DNA of 64,000 bases from Phycisphaerae bacterium (lineage in GTDB: Bacteria > Planctomycetota > Phycisphaerae > UBA1845 > Fen-1342), in contig JANQNU010000060.1 in NCBI GenBank assembly GCA_028279405.1, positions 124,001-188,000 on the forward strand, in the 5' to 3' direction. Below the pieces are notes generated by a model, which was given only the letters and a program-made list of their open reading frames with translations, made no database searches and had not been told where the DNA came from. Both the position numbers and the translations under genes were made by a program. Positions 44,380 through 52,537 of this stretch are shown piece by piece. Each line of letters starts with the position of its first letter. Within the stretch, counting starts at the first letter, position 1.

Positions 44380-45309
44380 ATGTCGCGGATGCCATTTCTC
44401 ACGCTGTTGATTGCGATTGTGATCATCCTGGTCTACGGGATGACGGAGCGCGTCAAGTTCTCCGAACGGGCAGTGCGGGTGACCCTCGGCCGGGCGTCGG
44501 AGGAGAGCGTCATTAGCAAGCCCGGGCTCTATTTCCGCTGGCCGCCGCCGATCGAATTCATTCGGACTTATGATGTCCGATTGCATACGACGGACACGCC
44601 GGAAAGCGAGATCAAGACGCGCGACGGCAAGAACCTGATCGTCAGTTGCTATCTGCTGTGGCAGATTGAGGACCCGTACAAGTTTTACGTGCGGGTGAAG
44701 GACGTCGGAGAGGCGGAGCGCCAGTTGCGAACGCGCGTCGGTCAGATTCGCTCGGCTGCGATCGGCAAACGCGACATGTCCTTCTTCGTCAACCTGGACG
44801 AACAGACGGTGAGCGCGAACTATGTGGCGCTCGAAGAGGAAATGTTGACGGATGCCGCGGCGTCGATCCTGAACGACTACGGGATTGTGGTGAAGAAAAT
44901 CGGCATTCGGCGGATTTCATTGCCCGAACAGGTCACCGAGACCGTGTTCAAAGCGATGATCGCGAACGCCAACAAGCAAGCGACGACCTATCGCGAGGTC
45001 GGCAAGGCCAAGGCGGAGGAAATTCGAGCGAGAGCCAATAGCGATCGGCGGCAGATTCTCGCGTTTGCCGACGCCAAAGCGGAAGAGATTCGCTCGACAG
45101 GAGTTCAGGCCAGCACCAACATCCTGAGCCAGATCCCGACCGAGGATCGCGACTTTTTCGAGTTCCTGCGGCAACTCGAGGCCCTGGAGATCGCATTGGC
45201 CGAGCAGTCCACGATCTTCCTCGACTCGAACAGCATTCTGTCGGACGTGTTCATCAACAACCTGCTCGGCGGCGACACGACGCCGAGACGCGCCGGGCGC
45301 GAGGAGTAG
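44380..45309 (+). CDS. SPFH-domain protein, HflC-like
   Basis: The 309-residue protein has one N-terminal membrane helix (LTLLIAIVIILVYGM), the SPFH domain (FSERAVRVTLGRA, GLYFRWPPPIEFIRTYDVRL, LIVSCYLLWQIEDPYKFYV) and a C-terminal helix with AEEIRARANSDRRQILAFAD. This is the HflC layout and size. It lies 34 bases after the polytopic SPFH gene and 3 bases before the third one, so the three products probably assemble together. Confidence 0.9.
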   Translation: MSRMPFLTLLIAIVIILVYGMTERVKFSERAVRVTLGRASEESVISKPGLYFRWPPPIEFIRTYDVRLHTTDTPESEIKTRDGKNLIVSCYLLWQIEDPYKFYVRVKDVGEAERQLRTRVGQIRSAAIGKRDMSFFVNLDEQTVSANYVALEEEMLTDAAASILNDYGIVVKKIGIRRISLPEQVTETVFKAMIANANKQATTYREVGKAKAEEIRARANSDRRQILAFADAKAEEIRSTGVQASTNILSQIPTEDRDFFEFLRQLEALEIALAEQSTIFLDSNSILSDVFINNLLGGDTTPRRAGREE

Positions 45310-45312
45310 GCC

Positions 45313-46575
45313 ATGGCGGACGTGCCGACGCAAACCACGGTCGAACCCGCGATGGACCCGGTGCAGCAGTCGCTCTTCGGCGCGCTGCGGACGGGCTTCA
45401 ACGTGCTGTTGACGGTAATGGGCGTGCTGATGATCGCCTACTTGCTATCGGGCCTGTTCCGAATCGATGCCGGCGAGCAGGGACTGATCGTGCGTTTTGG
45501 CAAGCTCGTGACCAACAGTGGTCAAACCGACAGCGAGATCGGCCCCAAAGTCTTCACGCAAGGCCTCGAAGTCGCGCTGCCTGACCCGTTCGACGAGAAG
45601 ATCCGCGTTCCGACGCGAAAGTTCGTCATGGAGCTGGATACGTTCAGCTTCCAGCGCGACGAAGCAGACCGCGACAAGCCGCTCTCGCAAATCGAGCGCA
45701 GACGGATCGGCCTCAAGCCGGGCCTGGACGGCGCATTGCTGACCGGCGACAAGAATCTCGCGCACGCGATCTGGAAGATCGAATACAACATCTTCGACGC
45801 GCAGCGCTTCATCGAACACGTCCGAGCCGACGTGCCGACCCGCGAAGGCCGCTATCCCGCACTCGAGGAGATTCTCGGACGCCTGGCAGAGTCGGTGATC
45901 ATCACGGAAAGCGCGTGGCGCCGCTTCGAAGATATCACCCGCGGTGAATCGAGTGCGTTCGCGGCCGGCGTGCGACGTCGACTGCAATCCGAGATCGACG
46001 CGCTCGATCTCGGTGTGGCGCTTGGGGCCGTGACGGTCGATACGGCCGAGCCGCAGGGCGTTCGCAATGCCTATCGCGGCGTAACCCAGGCCGAGAACGA
46101 ACTCAAGGAACAGATCGACAACGCGCAGGCCGAAGCGAACGCGATTCTCAACAAGACCGCCGGTGCGGGACATACCGAACTCTTGCGGATCATTCGCGCG
46201 TACGGGGCGCAGCAGGCCGTCGGCGCCGCGCCCGCGGAGTTGGCGCCGGTTCGAGGACGAATCGAGCAGGCGCTCGACCGCTCTGGCGGCGAAGTTGCGA
46301 TTCGGCTTCGCGACGCGGCGTCCGCGGCAAACGAGATTCGACAGCGGGTGGAAGGGCAGTTCTCGGAATTTCAGAACCGATTGAAGCAGTATCGCAAGTA
46401 TCCCCGGATCACGACGTTGGAACTGCAGAACCAAATGCGCAGGAAGATCCTGACGTCGTTGCAGAACGAGATGTTCTTTGTCCCGGACGTCGACGATCTT
46501 CAGATCTTGCTGAACCGCGATCCGAACAAGAAGGCCCGACGGGAGATGGAGGCATTGCAGAAGAGCCCCCGTTGA
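45313..46575 (+). CDS. SPFH-domain protein, HflK-like
   Basis: The 420-residue protein has one membrane helix (LLTVMGVLMIAYLLSGLF) followed by GEQGLIVRFGKLVTNSG, the start of the SPFH domain, and GVALGAVTVDTAEPQGVRNA near its end. A coiled-coil tail follows. The gene starts 3 bases after the HflC-like stop. It differs from the first SPFH gene in having a single membrane helix, so the two HflK-like paralogues are not simple duplicates. Confidence 0.86.
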   Translation: MADVPTQTTVEPAMDPVQQSLFGALRTGFNVLLTVMGVLMIAYLLSGLFRIDAGEQGLIVRFGKLVTNSGQTDSEIGPKVFTQGLEVALPDPFDEKIRVPTRKFVMELDTFSFQRDEADRDKPLSQIERRRIGLKPGLDGALLTGDKNLAHAIWKIEYNIFDAQRFIEHVRADVPTREGRYPALEEILGRLAESVIITESAWRRFEDITRGESSAFAAGVRRRLQSEIDALDLGVALGAVTVDTAEPQGVRNAYRGVTQAENELKEQIDNAQAEANAILNKTAGAGHTELLRIIRAYGAQQAVGAAPAELAPVRGRIEQALDRSGGEVAIRLRDAASAANEIRQRVEGQFSEFQNRLKQYRKYPRITTLELQNQMRRKILTSLQNEMFFVPDVDDLQILLNRDPNKKARREMEALQKSPR

Positions 46576-46692
46576 GGGCCGTGGCCGGGGGCGTGAGATG
46601 TGATTTGACGTGCGGCGCGTCCGTGTCGATCATCGCGAGCGAGTCGTGCTGGCGCTAGCGCGACACCCAGCTAACCGGATTCGAGGCGTTTC

Positions 46693-47850
46693 GTGAACAA
46701 CTCCGTTATTCAGGTGGCCGGACTGACCAAGGTATTCCGCGATTTCTGGCGGCGTGCACGGGTCCGCGCCGTGCACGATCTCGACCTCGAGATTCATCCC
46801 GGCGAGATCTACGGACTGCTGGGCCCCAACGGTTCCGGTAAGAGCACGACGATCAAGGTCCTGCTCGGCCTGCTCTATCCGACGCGTGGCAAGGTGCTCG
46901 TCTTCGGCAAGCCGACGCACGACGTGGCGATCAAGTCGCGCATTGGCTACCTCCCTGAAGAGTCGTATCTCTATCGATTCCTGAACGCGCGCGAAACGCT
47001 CGACTATTACGGCCAGCTCTTCCAGATTCCGCGGCGAGAACGACGTCGTCGGACCGAGGAGTTGCTTGAAATGGTCGGGCTGAAATCCGTCGCGCGGCGG
47101 CCGGTGGGCGAGTACTCCAAGGGCATGGCACGCCGAATCGGGCTGGCGCAGGCGCTGATCAACAATCCCGAGTTGCTGATCCTCGACGAGCCGACCAGCG
47201 GCCTCGACCCGATCGGCTCCAAGCTCGTCAAGGACATCATTGTGCGACTCGGGACCGTTCACCGGAAGACGATCGTGCTGTCCAGCCACCTGCTGGCCGA
47301 TGTCGAGGAAGTGTGCGGCCGCGTCACGATTCTCTACGGCGGAAGGGTTCAGGTGCAGGGCCAGATGGAGGACGTGCTGACCCGGCAGGATCAGATACAG
47401 TTCACGACCGAGGCGCTCTCCGACGAAACGGTCGCCGAGATCGAGAAGCTGGTGCTGCAGCGCGAGGGCAAATCGTTGCGATTGAGTAAGCCCCGCGATC
47501 GCTTGGAGAACCTCTTCCTGCGGGTGGTGCGCGAAGCGCACGAGCAGAAGGTGGAGACCGCGGGCAGCGCTCAGACCGGTGAGTTCGCGACGTACCTCGA
47601 TAGCGGCGATTCTGAGGGTCGCGCCGTCATCGAATCGCTGGTACGGGCCGACAAGCCGAGCTCGGGCAATGTCGACGCTCCTTCGGCGCAGACGGCCGCC
47701 AAACCCGACGAGTCCGTGCTGACCGAGCTGACCCAGTCGGCGGATAGCGACGCACCGGCCGAGGATCAGCACAAACCAAAGCCGTCACAGGTGGACCGGT
47801 CGTTCCTGGATGATCTCGCAGGCTCATCCGATGACAAGGATCGGCCATGA
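46693..47850 (+). CDS. ABC transporter ATP-binding protein
   Basis: The GTG start at 46693 has GAGG 6 bases upstream. The 385-residue protein shows Walker A (LLGPNGSGKSTTIKVLLGLL), the Q-loop region (IGYLPEESYLYRFLNARE), the signature region (GEYSKGMARRIGLAQALINN), Walker B (LLILDEPTSGLDPIG) and the H-loop (IVLSSHLLADVEEV). The C-terminal ~150 residues are an acidic, low-complexity extension. It overlaps the permease start by four bases. It probably drives an ABC-2 exporter. Confidence 0.94.
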   Translation: MNNSVIQVAGLTKVFRDFWRRARVRAVHDLDLEIHPGEIYGLLGPNGSGKSTTIKVLLGLLYPTRGKVLVFGKPTHDVAIKSRIGYLPEESYLYRFLNARETLDYYGQLFQIPRRERRRRTEELLEMVGLKSVARRPVGEYSKGMARRIGLAQALINNPELLILDEPTSGLDPIGSKLVKDIIVRLGTVHRKTIVLSSHLLADVEEVCGRVTILYGGRVQVQGQMEDVLTRQDQIQFTTEALSDETVAEIEKLVLQREGKSLRLSKPRDRLENLFLRVVREAHEQKVETAGSAQTGEFATYLDSGDSEGRAVIESLVRADKPSSGNVDAPSAQTAAKPDESVLTELTQSADSDAPAEDQHKPKPSQVDRSFLDDLAGSSDDKDRP

Positions 47851-49241
47851 GCCGGGTGTGGGCGATTGCACGGCTTACATTCTGGGAAGGCATCCGGATG
47901 CGGATCGTCCTGACCTGTCTGGTCGTCCTGGCGTTGATTCTGGTTCAGCTGCCGGCCGTCCGCGGCGACAACACGCTTGCCGGACGAATTCAGAACTTCC
48001 TCGCATACTCGCTGGGCTGTATGGGGGCATTGCTGGCGATGGCGACGATCTTCATGTCGAGCGCTACGCTCAGTAACGAAATCAAGACCAACGTCATTCA
48101 CCTGGTCGTGACCAAGCCGGTCTCGCGCTTCCAGATCCTGTTCGGAAAATGGCTCGGGATCAATCTGCTCAACATACTGCTCGTGGGGATCTGTGGCGTC
48201 TCGATCTACGCCGCCGCCCGCTACATGCGGAACTTGCCCGTCGAGTTCGAGCGCGATCGTGTCAAAGTGCGAGACGTCGTCTGGACTGCGCGAATGTCAA
48301 AAGAGCCTGAGGTGCCCGAGGAACAGTTCCGCGCGCAGGCCGACGAAGAAGTCCGGGCGATGATCGAGGAGGGCACGATTGATGAGAAAAACCTGGAAGT
48401 CGTCGGGGAGGCGTTAAAGGAGAAGTACGCCGAGATCCGCAATCGCTGGTGGCGGCTCACGAATGGCGAGAGTCGCATATTTCGTTTCGAAGGCTTAGCG
48501 CCCCCTGAAAGTGCGGAACAAACCGTCGAGGTGCGCTTCAAGGCCCGCGGGTTGCCGATCCCGCTGGACGAGATGTTGCAGGTCGGTTGGGCGTTTCTCG
48601 ATCCCGATACGGGAGCGGCCCTCGGGCGGCCGATGGTGACACACGAGCGCAACGCGCAACGCCACAGCTTCCTGGTCCGCGGCGAGCGCGTGATCCGCGA
48701 AGGCCGGGCCCAACTCGAGGTGATCAATCCGCCTACGCCAACCGACGACACCAAGGTTTTCTTCGAAGGCGCCAGCTCGCTCGAAATCCTCTATCGCGTC
48801 AGCTCGTTCGAGGCCAATTACGTGAAGGCACTCGTGATGACGCTCTTCCAACTCGGGTTTCTGAGCGCTGTCGCACTGTTCTTCAGCACTTTCGTATCGT
48901 TCCCGGTCGCGTGCCTTTGCGCGATCACGGCTTATCTGATGTCGATCGCCTGGCCCTTCTGGTATGAGTCGATCGGCGCCACGATGGAGATCTGGACGGC
49001 CGATCTGGATCCTTTCGGTCGCTTCGGCCCGTACGTCCGATATCTACTGGTGCCGATCCTGCATCTGTTCCCCGATTTCGCGAAATACAACGGTGCCGGG
49101 CGGCTCATCGAGGGTGAGTACATTTCGTACAGCCTGCTGATCGAGAGCGGGGCCTGGGTGATCGCGGCCGGCGGGGTCTTGTTGCTGGTGGTTGGCTGGT
49201 TCATCTTCCGGGAGCGCGAGATCGCCAGCGTGCAGGTGTAG
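47847..49241 (+). CDS. ABC transporter permease with large extramembrane insert
   Basis: The 464-residue protein has an N-terminal helix pair (RIVLTCLVVLALILVQLPAV, then MGALLAMATIFMSSAT) and the HLVVTKPVSRFQILFGKWLG motif. A ~180-residue hydrophilic, beta-rich insert follows, then several C-terminal helices. ABC-2/GldF-type permeases with large external domains are known to move substrates through the envelope. It overlaps the ATPase gene by four bases (ATGA). Confidence 0.87.
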   Translation: MSRVWAIARLTFWEGIRMRIVLTCLVVLALILVQLPAVRGDNTLAGRIQNFLAYSLGCMGALLAMATIFMSSATLSNEIKTNVIHLVVTKPVSRFQILFGKWLGINLLNILLVGICGVSIYAAARYMRNLPVEFERDRVKVRDVVWTARMSKEPEVPEEQFRAQADEEVRAMIEEGTIDEKNLEVVGEALKEKYAEIRNRWWRLTNGESRIFRFEGLAPPESAEQTVEVRFKARGLPIPLDEMLQVGWAFLDPDTGAALGRPMVTHERNAQRHSFLVRGERVIREGRAQLEVINPPTPTDDTKVFFEGASSLEILYRVSSFEANYVKALVMTLFQLGFLSAVALFFSTFVSFPVACLCAITAYLMSIAWPFWYESIGATMEIWTADLDPFGRFGPYVRYLLVPILHLFPDFAKYNGAGRLIEGEYISYSLLIESGAWVIAAGGVLLLVVGWFIFREREIASVQV

Positions 49242-49391
49242 GGGGCCGGTTGAGTAGACGCGCGGCGAACTGAGCTGGTCGGCGGTTCGTATAGAATCCG
49301 TGCCAGGGGTTGCGTTCGTGGCTTCCCGGCGGATTGTCTCCATTGTCGGGCAAACGCGACATCGCGGCGTGAACGGTAGCGGGAGAGCGTG

Positions 49392-51575
49392 ATGAACAAC
49401 GCGACGATCGTCCAAATCGTTTCGGTGCTGGGCTGTGTCGGTCTGATCTCGGCGTCGTCCTTGCTGGTGCCGCGCATCAACCAGACCCGCAACGACTTGA
49501 ACATGGTGGGGACCGAGGAGGTGGTGGAGAACACGCCTCCGGAATATGTCTTCGCGATTCAGGCACTGGGCGCCTTTCGCAGCCTGATCACCGATATCGC
49601 GTTCATGCGTGCCGAGCGCTTCAAGGAGCAGGGACGCTACTACGATGCGATGCAGTTGCACACATGGATCTGCAAGCTTCAGCCGCGGTTCCAGACGGTG
49701 TGGGAGTACTCCGCGTGGAACATGGCCTGGAACATTTCGGTAACGACCTTCACACCCGAGGAACGGTGGAACTGGGTCTATAGCGGTGCGAAGCTGCTGC
49801 GCGATCAGGGGCTGCGGTACAATCCGCGCGGGCTGAACATGTACAAGCAGCTCGCCTGGATCTTCGTTAACAAGATGGGGGAGACGATCGACGACTATCA
49901 TTGGGCCTATAAGTCCAACTGGGCTTGGCGGATGCACCTGGTGCTTGGGGCACCGCCGGATCCGGAGTTGGACGATCTCGACGGCGACGTGAAGCCGATG
50001 GATATCGACGACCCGTTGTTGCAAGCGGCTCGTCGGGCTAGTGAGATGGTCGACGCCAAACGCCGCGCGGAAGCCGAACGTGAGGGGTGGCGCTACATCG
50101 AGCGCGAGGTCGCTGATGTTTCGACCGGCGTGATGCACTCCGATGAGTTTCTTGCAGCAAAACAGGCTGCGTACGATTTCATCAAGCGGGTCGACGATGC
50201 ACCGGATTCGCTTGCGACCCTCTACGAGCAGTTTCCCGAGTCGAAACCGCTGGTGGCGCGGATGCGGGCCGCGGGCATCAACATTCCGCCGGACGATGAG
50301 CGAGTGACCGAGGAGATGCACTTTGCGGAAGACGGCCTGGCATGGTCGTTCTTCTATCCGTATCGACGGGTGATCGAGCCGATTACGTTTCGCAAGTCGA
50401 TCGAGAAGGAGTCGGCTACGCCGGCACCGGAGTTCGCGACCGTCCCGGTCGAGACGTTGCGGGAGCTGCTCGGTTATCCGGACATGACGCCGGCGGCGGA
50501 CGCGGTGGTCCGCTACTTGCAGCGGCGCGTGCTGGTCGACGTGTACAAGCTGGATCCGGCGCAGATGGTGTACGTCGTCCAGCAGTTCGGCCCGGTGGAC
50601 TGGCGGCTCTGCTCCAGTCACAGCCTTTACTGGGTAACGCAGGCGCTGATCAAGGGCGGCGAGACCGTTCACGACTTCCAGAACGACCGCACCAACACTT
50701 CGCGTCTGTTGTTCTTCAGTTTGCGGAACCTCTTCCAACGCAACAAGTTCGTCTTCGAGCCGCTACCCGAGGACATTCACCGATCGTACATCGACTTCGG
50801 GATCGACGTGAACTTCATCGAGTCGTTGCAGTCGGCGTTCCTCAGCTACGGCCGGTATCTCGACCCGCGGCCGACGGAGGACACGCAGGGCGAGGGCGTG
50901 GGCGACATCTACCGCGTCGGGCACATCAACTTCCTCACGGAGGGCATTATCACGCTCTATCTGCTGGGTCGTGAGGACGAAGCGGAGTACTACCTCTCTT
51001 ATCTGCGGGAGACCTACGGCCGCAATCCCGACGGAAGCGTTCGGGAAAACTATGCAAAGAACCTCGCGGACTATGTCCGTGATAACCTGGAAGACATTCT
51101 GGGTACCCAGCGGGCGGCGTTCGAAACCGTGGCAGCGGTCCTCGACAATGCTTACGAGCAGCTGACCGATGGGCGCATTCGGCAGTACAACAAGACGGTG
51201 GAGAAGGCCAAGGAGTTTCACGAAATGTACATGCAGGACGTGCGGGAGGACCTCGGCGATCGACGCAAGATGCCGCCGTTCCGCGACCTGCAGATCGACC
51301 GGCTGAATGTGAAACTGGCTTCGCTGGGTCTCACGGCGAACCTGGTTGTTCGCAAGGCTCGGCTCTGGGCGCGGGCGCCGCTCAACATGAAGCAATACGT
51401 TTACGATGAGCGAATCGAGCAGTTCCAGTACGAGTGTGATCAGCTCGGGTTTGACGTCGCGAAGGCCTTTCCCGAGCCGCCCGGAATGGCGCAGTTTCGC
51501 AAGGACCACCCCGAACGCGCCCGGCAGGAGCGCGAGCGGACCGCGGAAACGACCGTGCAGCCGTCGTTTGAGTAG
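49392..51575 (+). CDS. Large membrane-anchored helical protein, unknown function
   Basis: I take ATG 49392 (GGGAG just upstream); GTG 49389 is one codon earlier. The 727-residue protein has one N-terminal hydrophobic segment (IVQIVSVLGCVGLISASSLL). The rest is helical and aromatic-rich, with TPR-like spacing: AIQALGAFRSLITDIAFMRA, GRYYDAMQLHTWICKLQPRF, SAWNMAWNISVTT. I know no enzymatic motif in it. It follows the SPFH/ABC unit and may belong to the same envelope apparatus; that is inference from position. Confidence 0.65.
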   Translation: MNNATIVQIVSVLGCVGLISASSLLVPRINQTRNDLNMVGTEEVVENTPPEYVFAIQALGAFRSLITDIAFMRAERFKEQGRYYDAMQLHTWICKLQPRFQTVWEYSAWNMAWNISVTTFTPEERWNWVYSGAKLLRDQGLRYNPRGLNMYKQLAWIFVNKMGETIDDYHWAYKSNWAWRMHLVLGAPPDPELDDLDGDVKPMDIDDPLLQAARRASEMVDAKRRAEAEREGWRYIEREVADVSTGVMHSDEFLAAKQAAYDFIKRVDDAPDSLATLYEQFPESKPLVARMRAAGINIPPDDERVTEEMHFAEDGLAWSFFYPYRRVIEPITFRKSIEKESATPAPEFATVPVETLRELLGYPDMTPAADAVVRYLQRRVLVDVYKLDPAQMVYVVQQFGPVDWRLCSSHSLYWVTQALIKGGETVHDFQNDRTNTSRLLFFSLRNLFQRNKFVFEPLPEDIHRSYIDFGIDVNFIESLQSAFLSYGRYLDPRPTEDTQGEGVGDIYRVGHINFLTEGIITLYLLGREDEAEYYLSYLRETYGRNPDGSVRENYAKNLADYVRDNLEDILGTQRAAFETVAAVLDNAYEQLTDGRIRQYNKTVEKAKEFHEMYMQDVREDLGDRRKMPPFRDLQIDRLNVKLASLGLTANLVVRKARLWARAPLNMKQYVYDERIEQFQYECDQLGFDVAKAFPEPPGMAQFRKDHPERARQERERTAETTVQPSFE

Positions 51576-51616
51576 ACGCGCCGCGACGAGGCGTGGTTGC
51601 AGGAAGGACGATCCAG

Positions 51617-52372
51617 ATGAACACCGTGACGCGTTACGGGAGCCTGCTGGCGTTGACGCTCTGTCTGACGTCGGTGCGCGCTGCAGATTCTAATGATCGT
51701 GCTCATGCGACGTTCGATCGCCTGCTGAAGAAGCATGTCGGGGCCGATGGCACAGTGGACTACAAGCAGCTTCGCGGGGATCGGGCCGCGCTCGAACAGT
51801 ACACACGGTATCTGGGCGGCGTCGAGCTGGGATCATTGAGTCGCGACGAGAAGCTCGCGACGTACATCAATGCGTACAACGCGTTCACGCTCCAATTGAT
51901 CCTCGATCATTGGCCGCTCAAGTCGATCATGGACATCCCCGAGCAGAAGCGCTGGAAGGACCAGCGGTGGCGGCTCGGCGGCCGCAAGGTCAGTCTCGAT
52001 CAACTGGAAAACGAGATCATTCGCAAGGAGTTCGCGGAGCCGCGGATTCACTTCGCGGTGAATTGTGCCAGCATCGGCTGCCCGCCGCTGCGTCCAGAGG
52101 CGTACGTGGGCGCTCGGCTCGACCACCAGCTTGAAGAACAAACGCGTCGCGTCCTCAATGACCCACGCTGGGCGCGGTACGACACCGATCAACACCGCGT
52201 TCACGTCACCAAGCTCTTTGACTGGTACAAGGCGGACTTCACCCGTGGCGGTGGATCCGTAGTTGAGTTCGTGCGGAAGTACAACCGCGCCATGCAGCGT
52301 CCGACGTTCGAGCCCGTGGAAACACGAGTAGCGTTTGTGGAGTGGGACTGGGCTCTCAACGTGAAGCGCTAA
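51617..52372 (+). CDS. DUF547 domain protein, exported
   Basis: ATG 51617 follows AGGAAGGA; a short upstream in-frame codon is less likely. The 251-residue protein has a signal peptide ending VRAADS and the DUF547 motifs YINAYNAFTLQLILDHWP, FAVNCASIGCPPLRPEAY and WDWALN. Conserved Asn/Cys/Trp positions are present. The family's biochemical role is unknown to me. It follows the large helical protein by 41 bases. Confidence 0.88.
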   Translation: MNTVTRYGSLLALTLCLTSVRAADSNDRAHATFDRLLKKHVGADGTVDYKQLRGDRAALEQYTRYLGGVELGSLSRDEKLATYINAYNAFTLQLILDHWPLKSIMDIPEQKRWKDQRWRLGGRKVSLDQLENEIIRKEFAEPRIHFAVNCASIGCPPLRPEAYVGARLDHQLEEQTRRVLNDPRWARYDTDQHRVHVTKLFDWYKADFTRGGGSVVEFVRKYNRAMQRPTFEPVETRVAFVEWDWALNVKR

Positions 52373-52537
52373 CGCACGCCCTATCGAAACAACCCCCACG
52401 ACCTGACGATTGGTACGGACCCGAACGCGTTCGATATCGGGTTCGATGGTGCGGTGCTCACGCCCGGACCCAAAAGTCTGGTTCTGTTGGTGCTCGTCGG
52501 GGGCGGGGCTGCGCCGCCGATAGGATTGCACCCCGTG
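52373..52537 (+). pseudogene. Possible remnant of a CTERM-type protein tail
   Basis: Immediately after the DUF547 stop, an open frame reads DLTIGTDPNAFDIGFDGAVL then TPGPKSLVLLVLVGGGA. The linker, near-PEP motif and hydrophobic run resemble the end of a PEP-CTERM protein, but there is no start codon or signal peptide and the basic end is blurred. It may be decayed coding sequence; it could also be chance. Confidence 0.3.

Noticed and set aside
46576-46692. Possible promoter or terminator between the SPFH genes and the ABC ATPase gene
   Set aside because: No convincing hexamers or hairpin with T-run; read-through transcription is equally likely.
49044-50738. A 564-codon open frame on the minus strand opposite the large helical protein
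   Set aside because: Antisense shadow with no motif and no ribosome site; the plus-strand gene has a signal anchor and good start.
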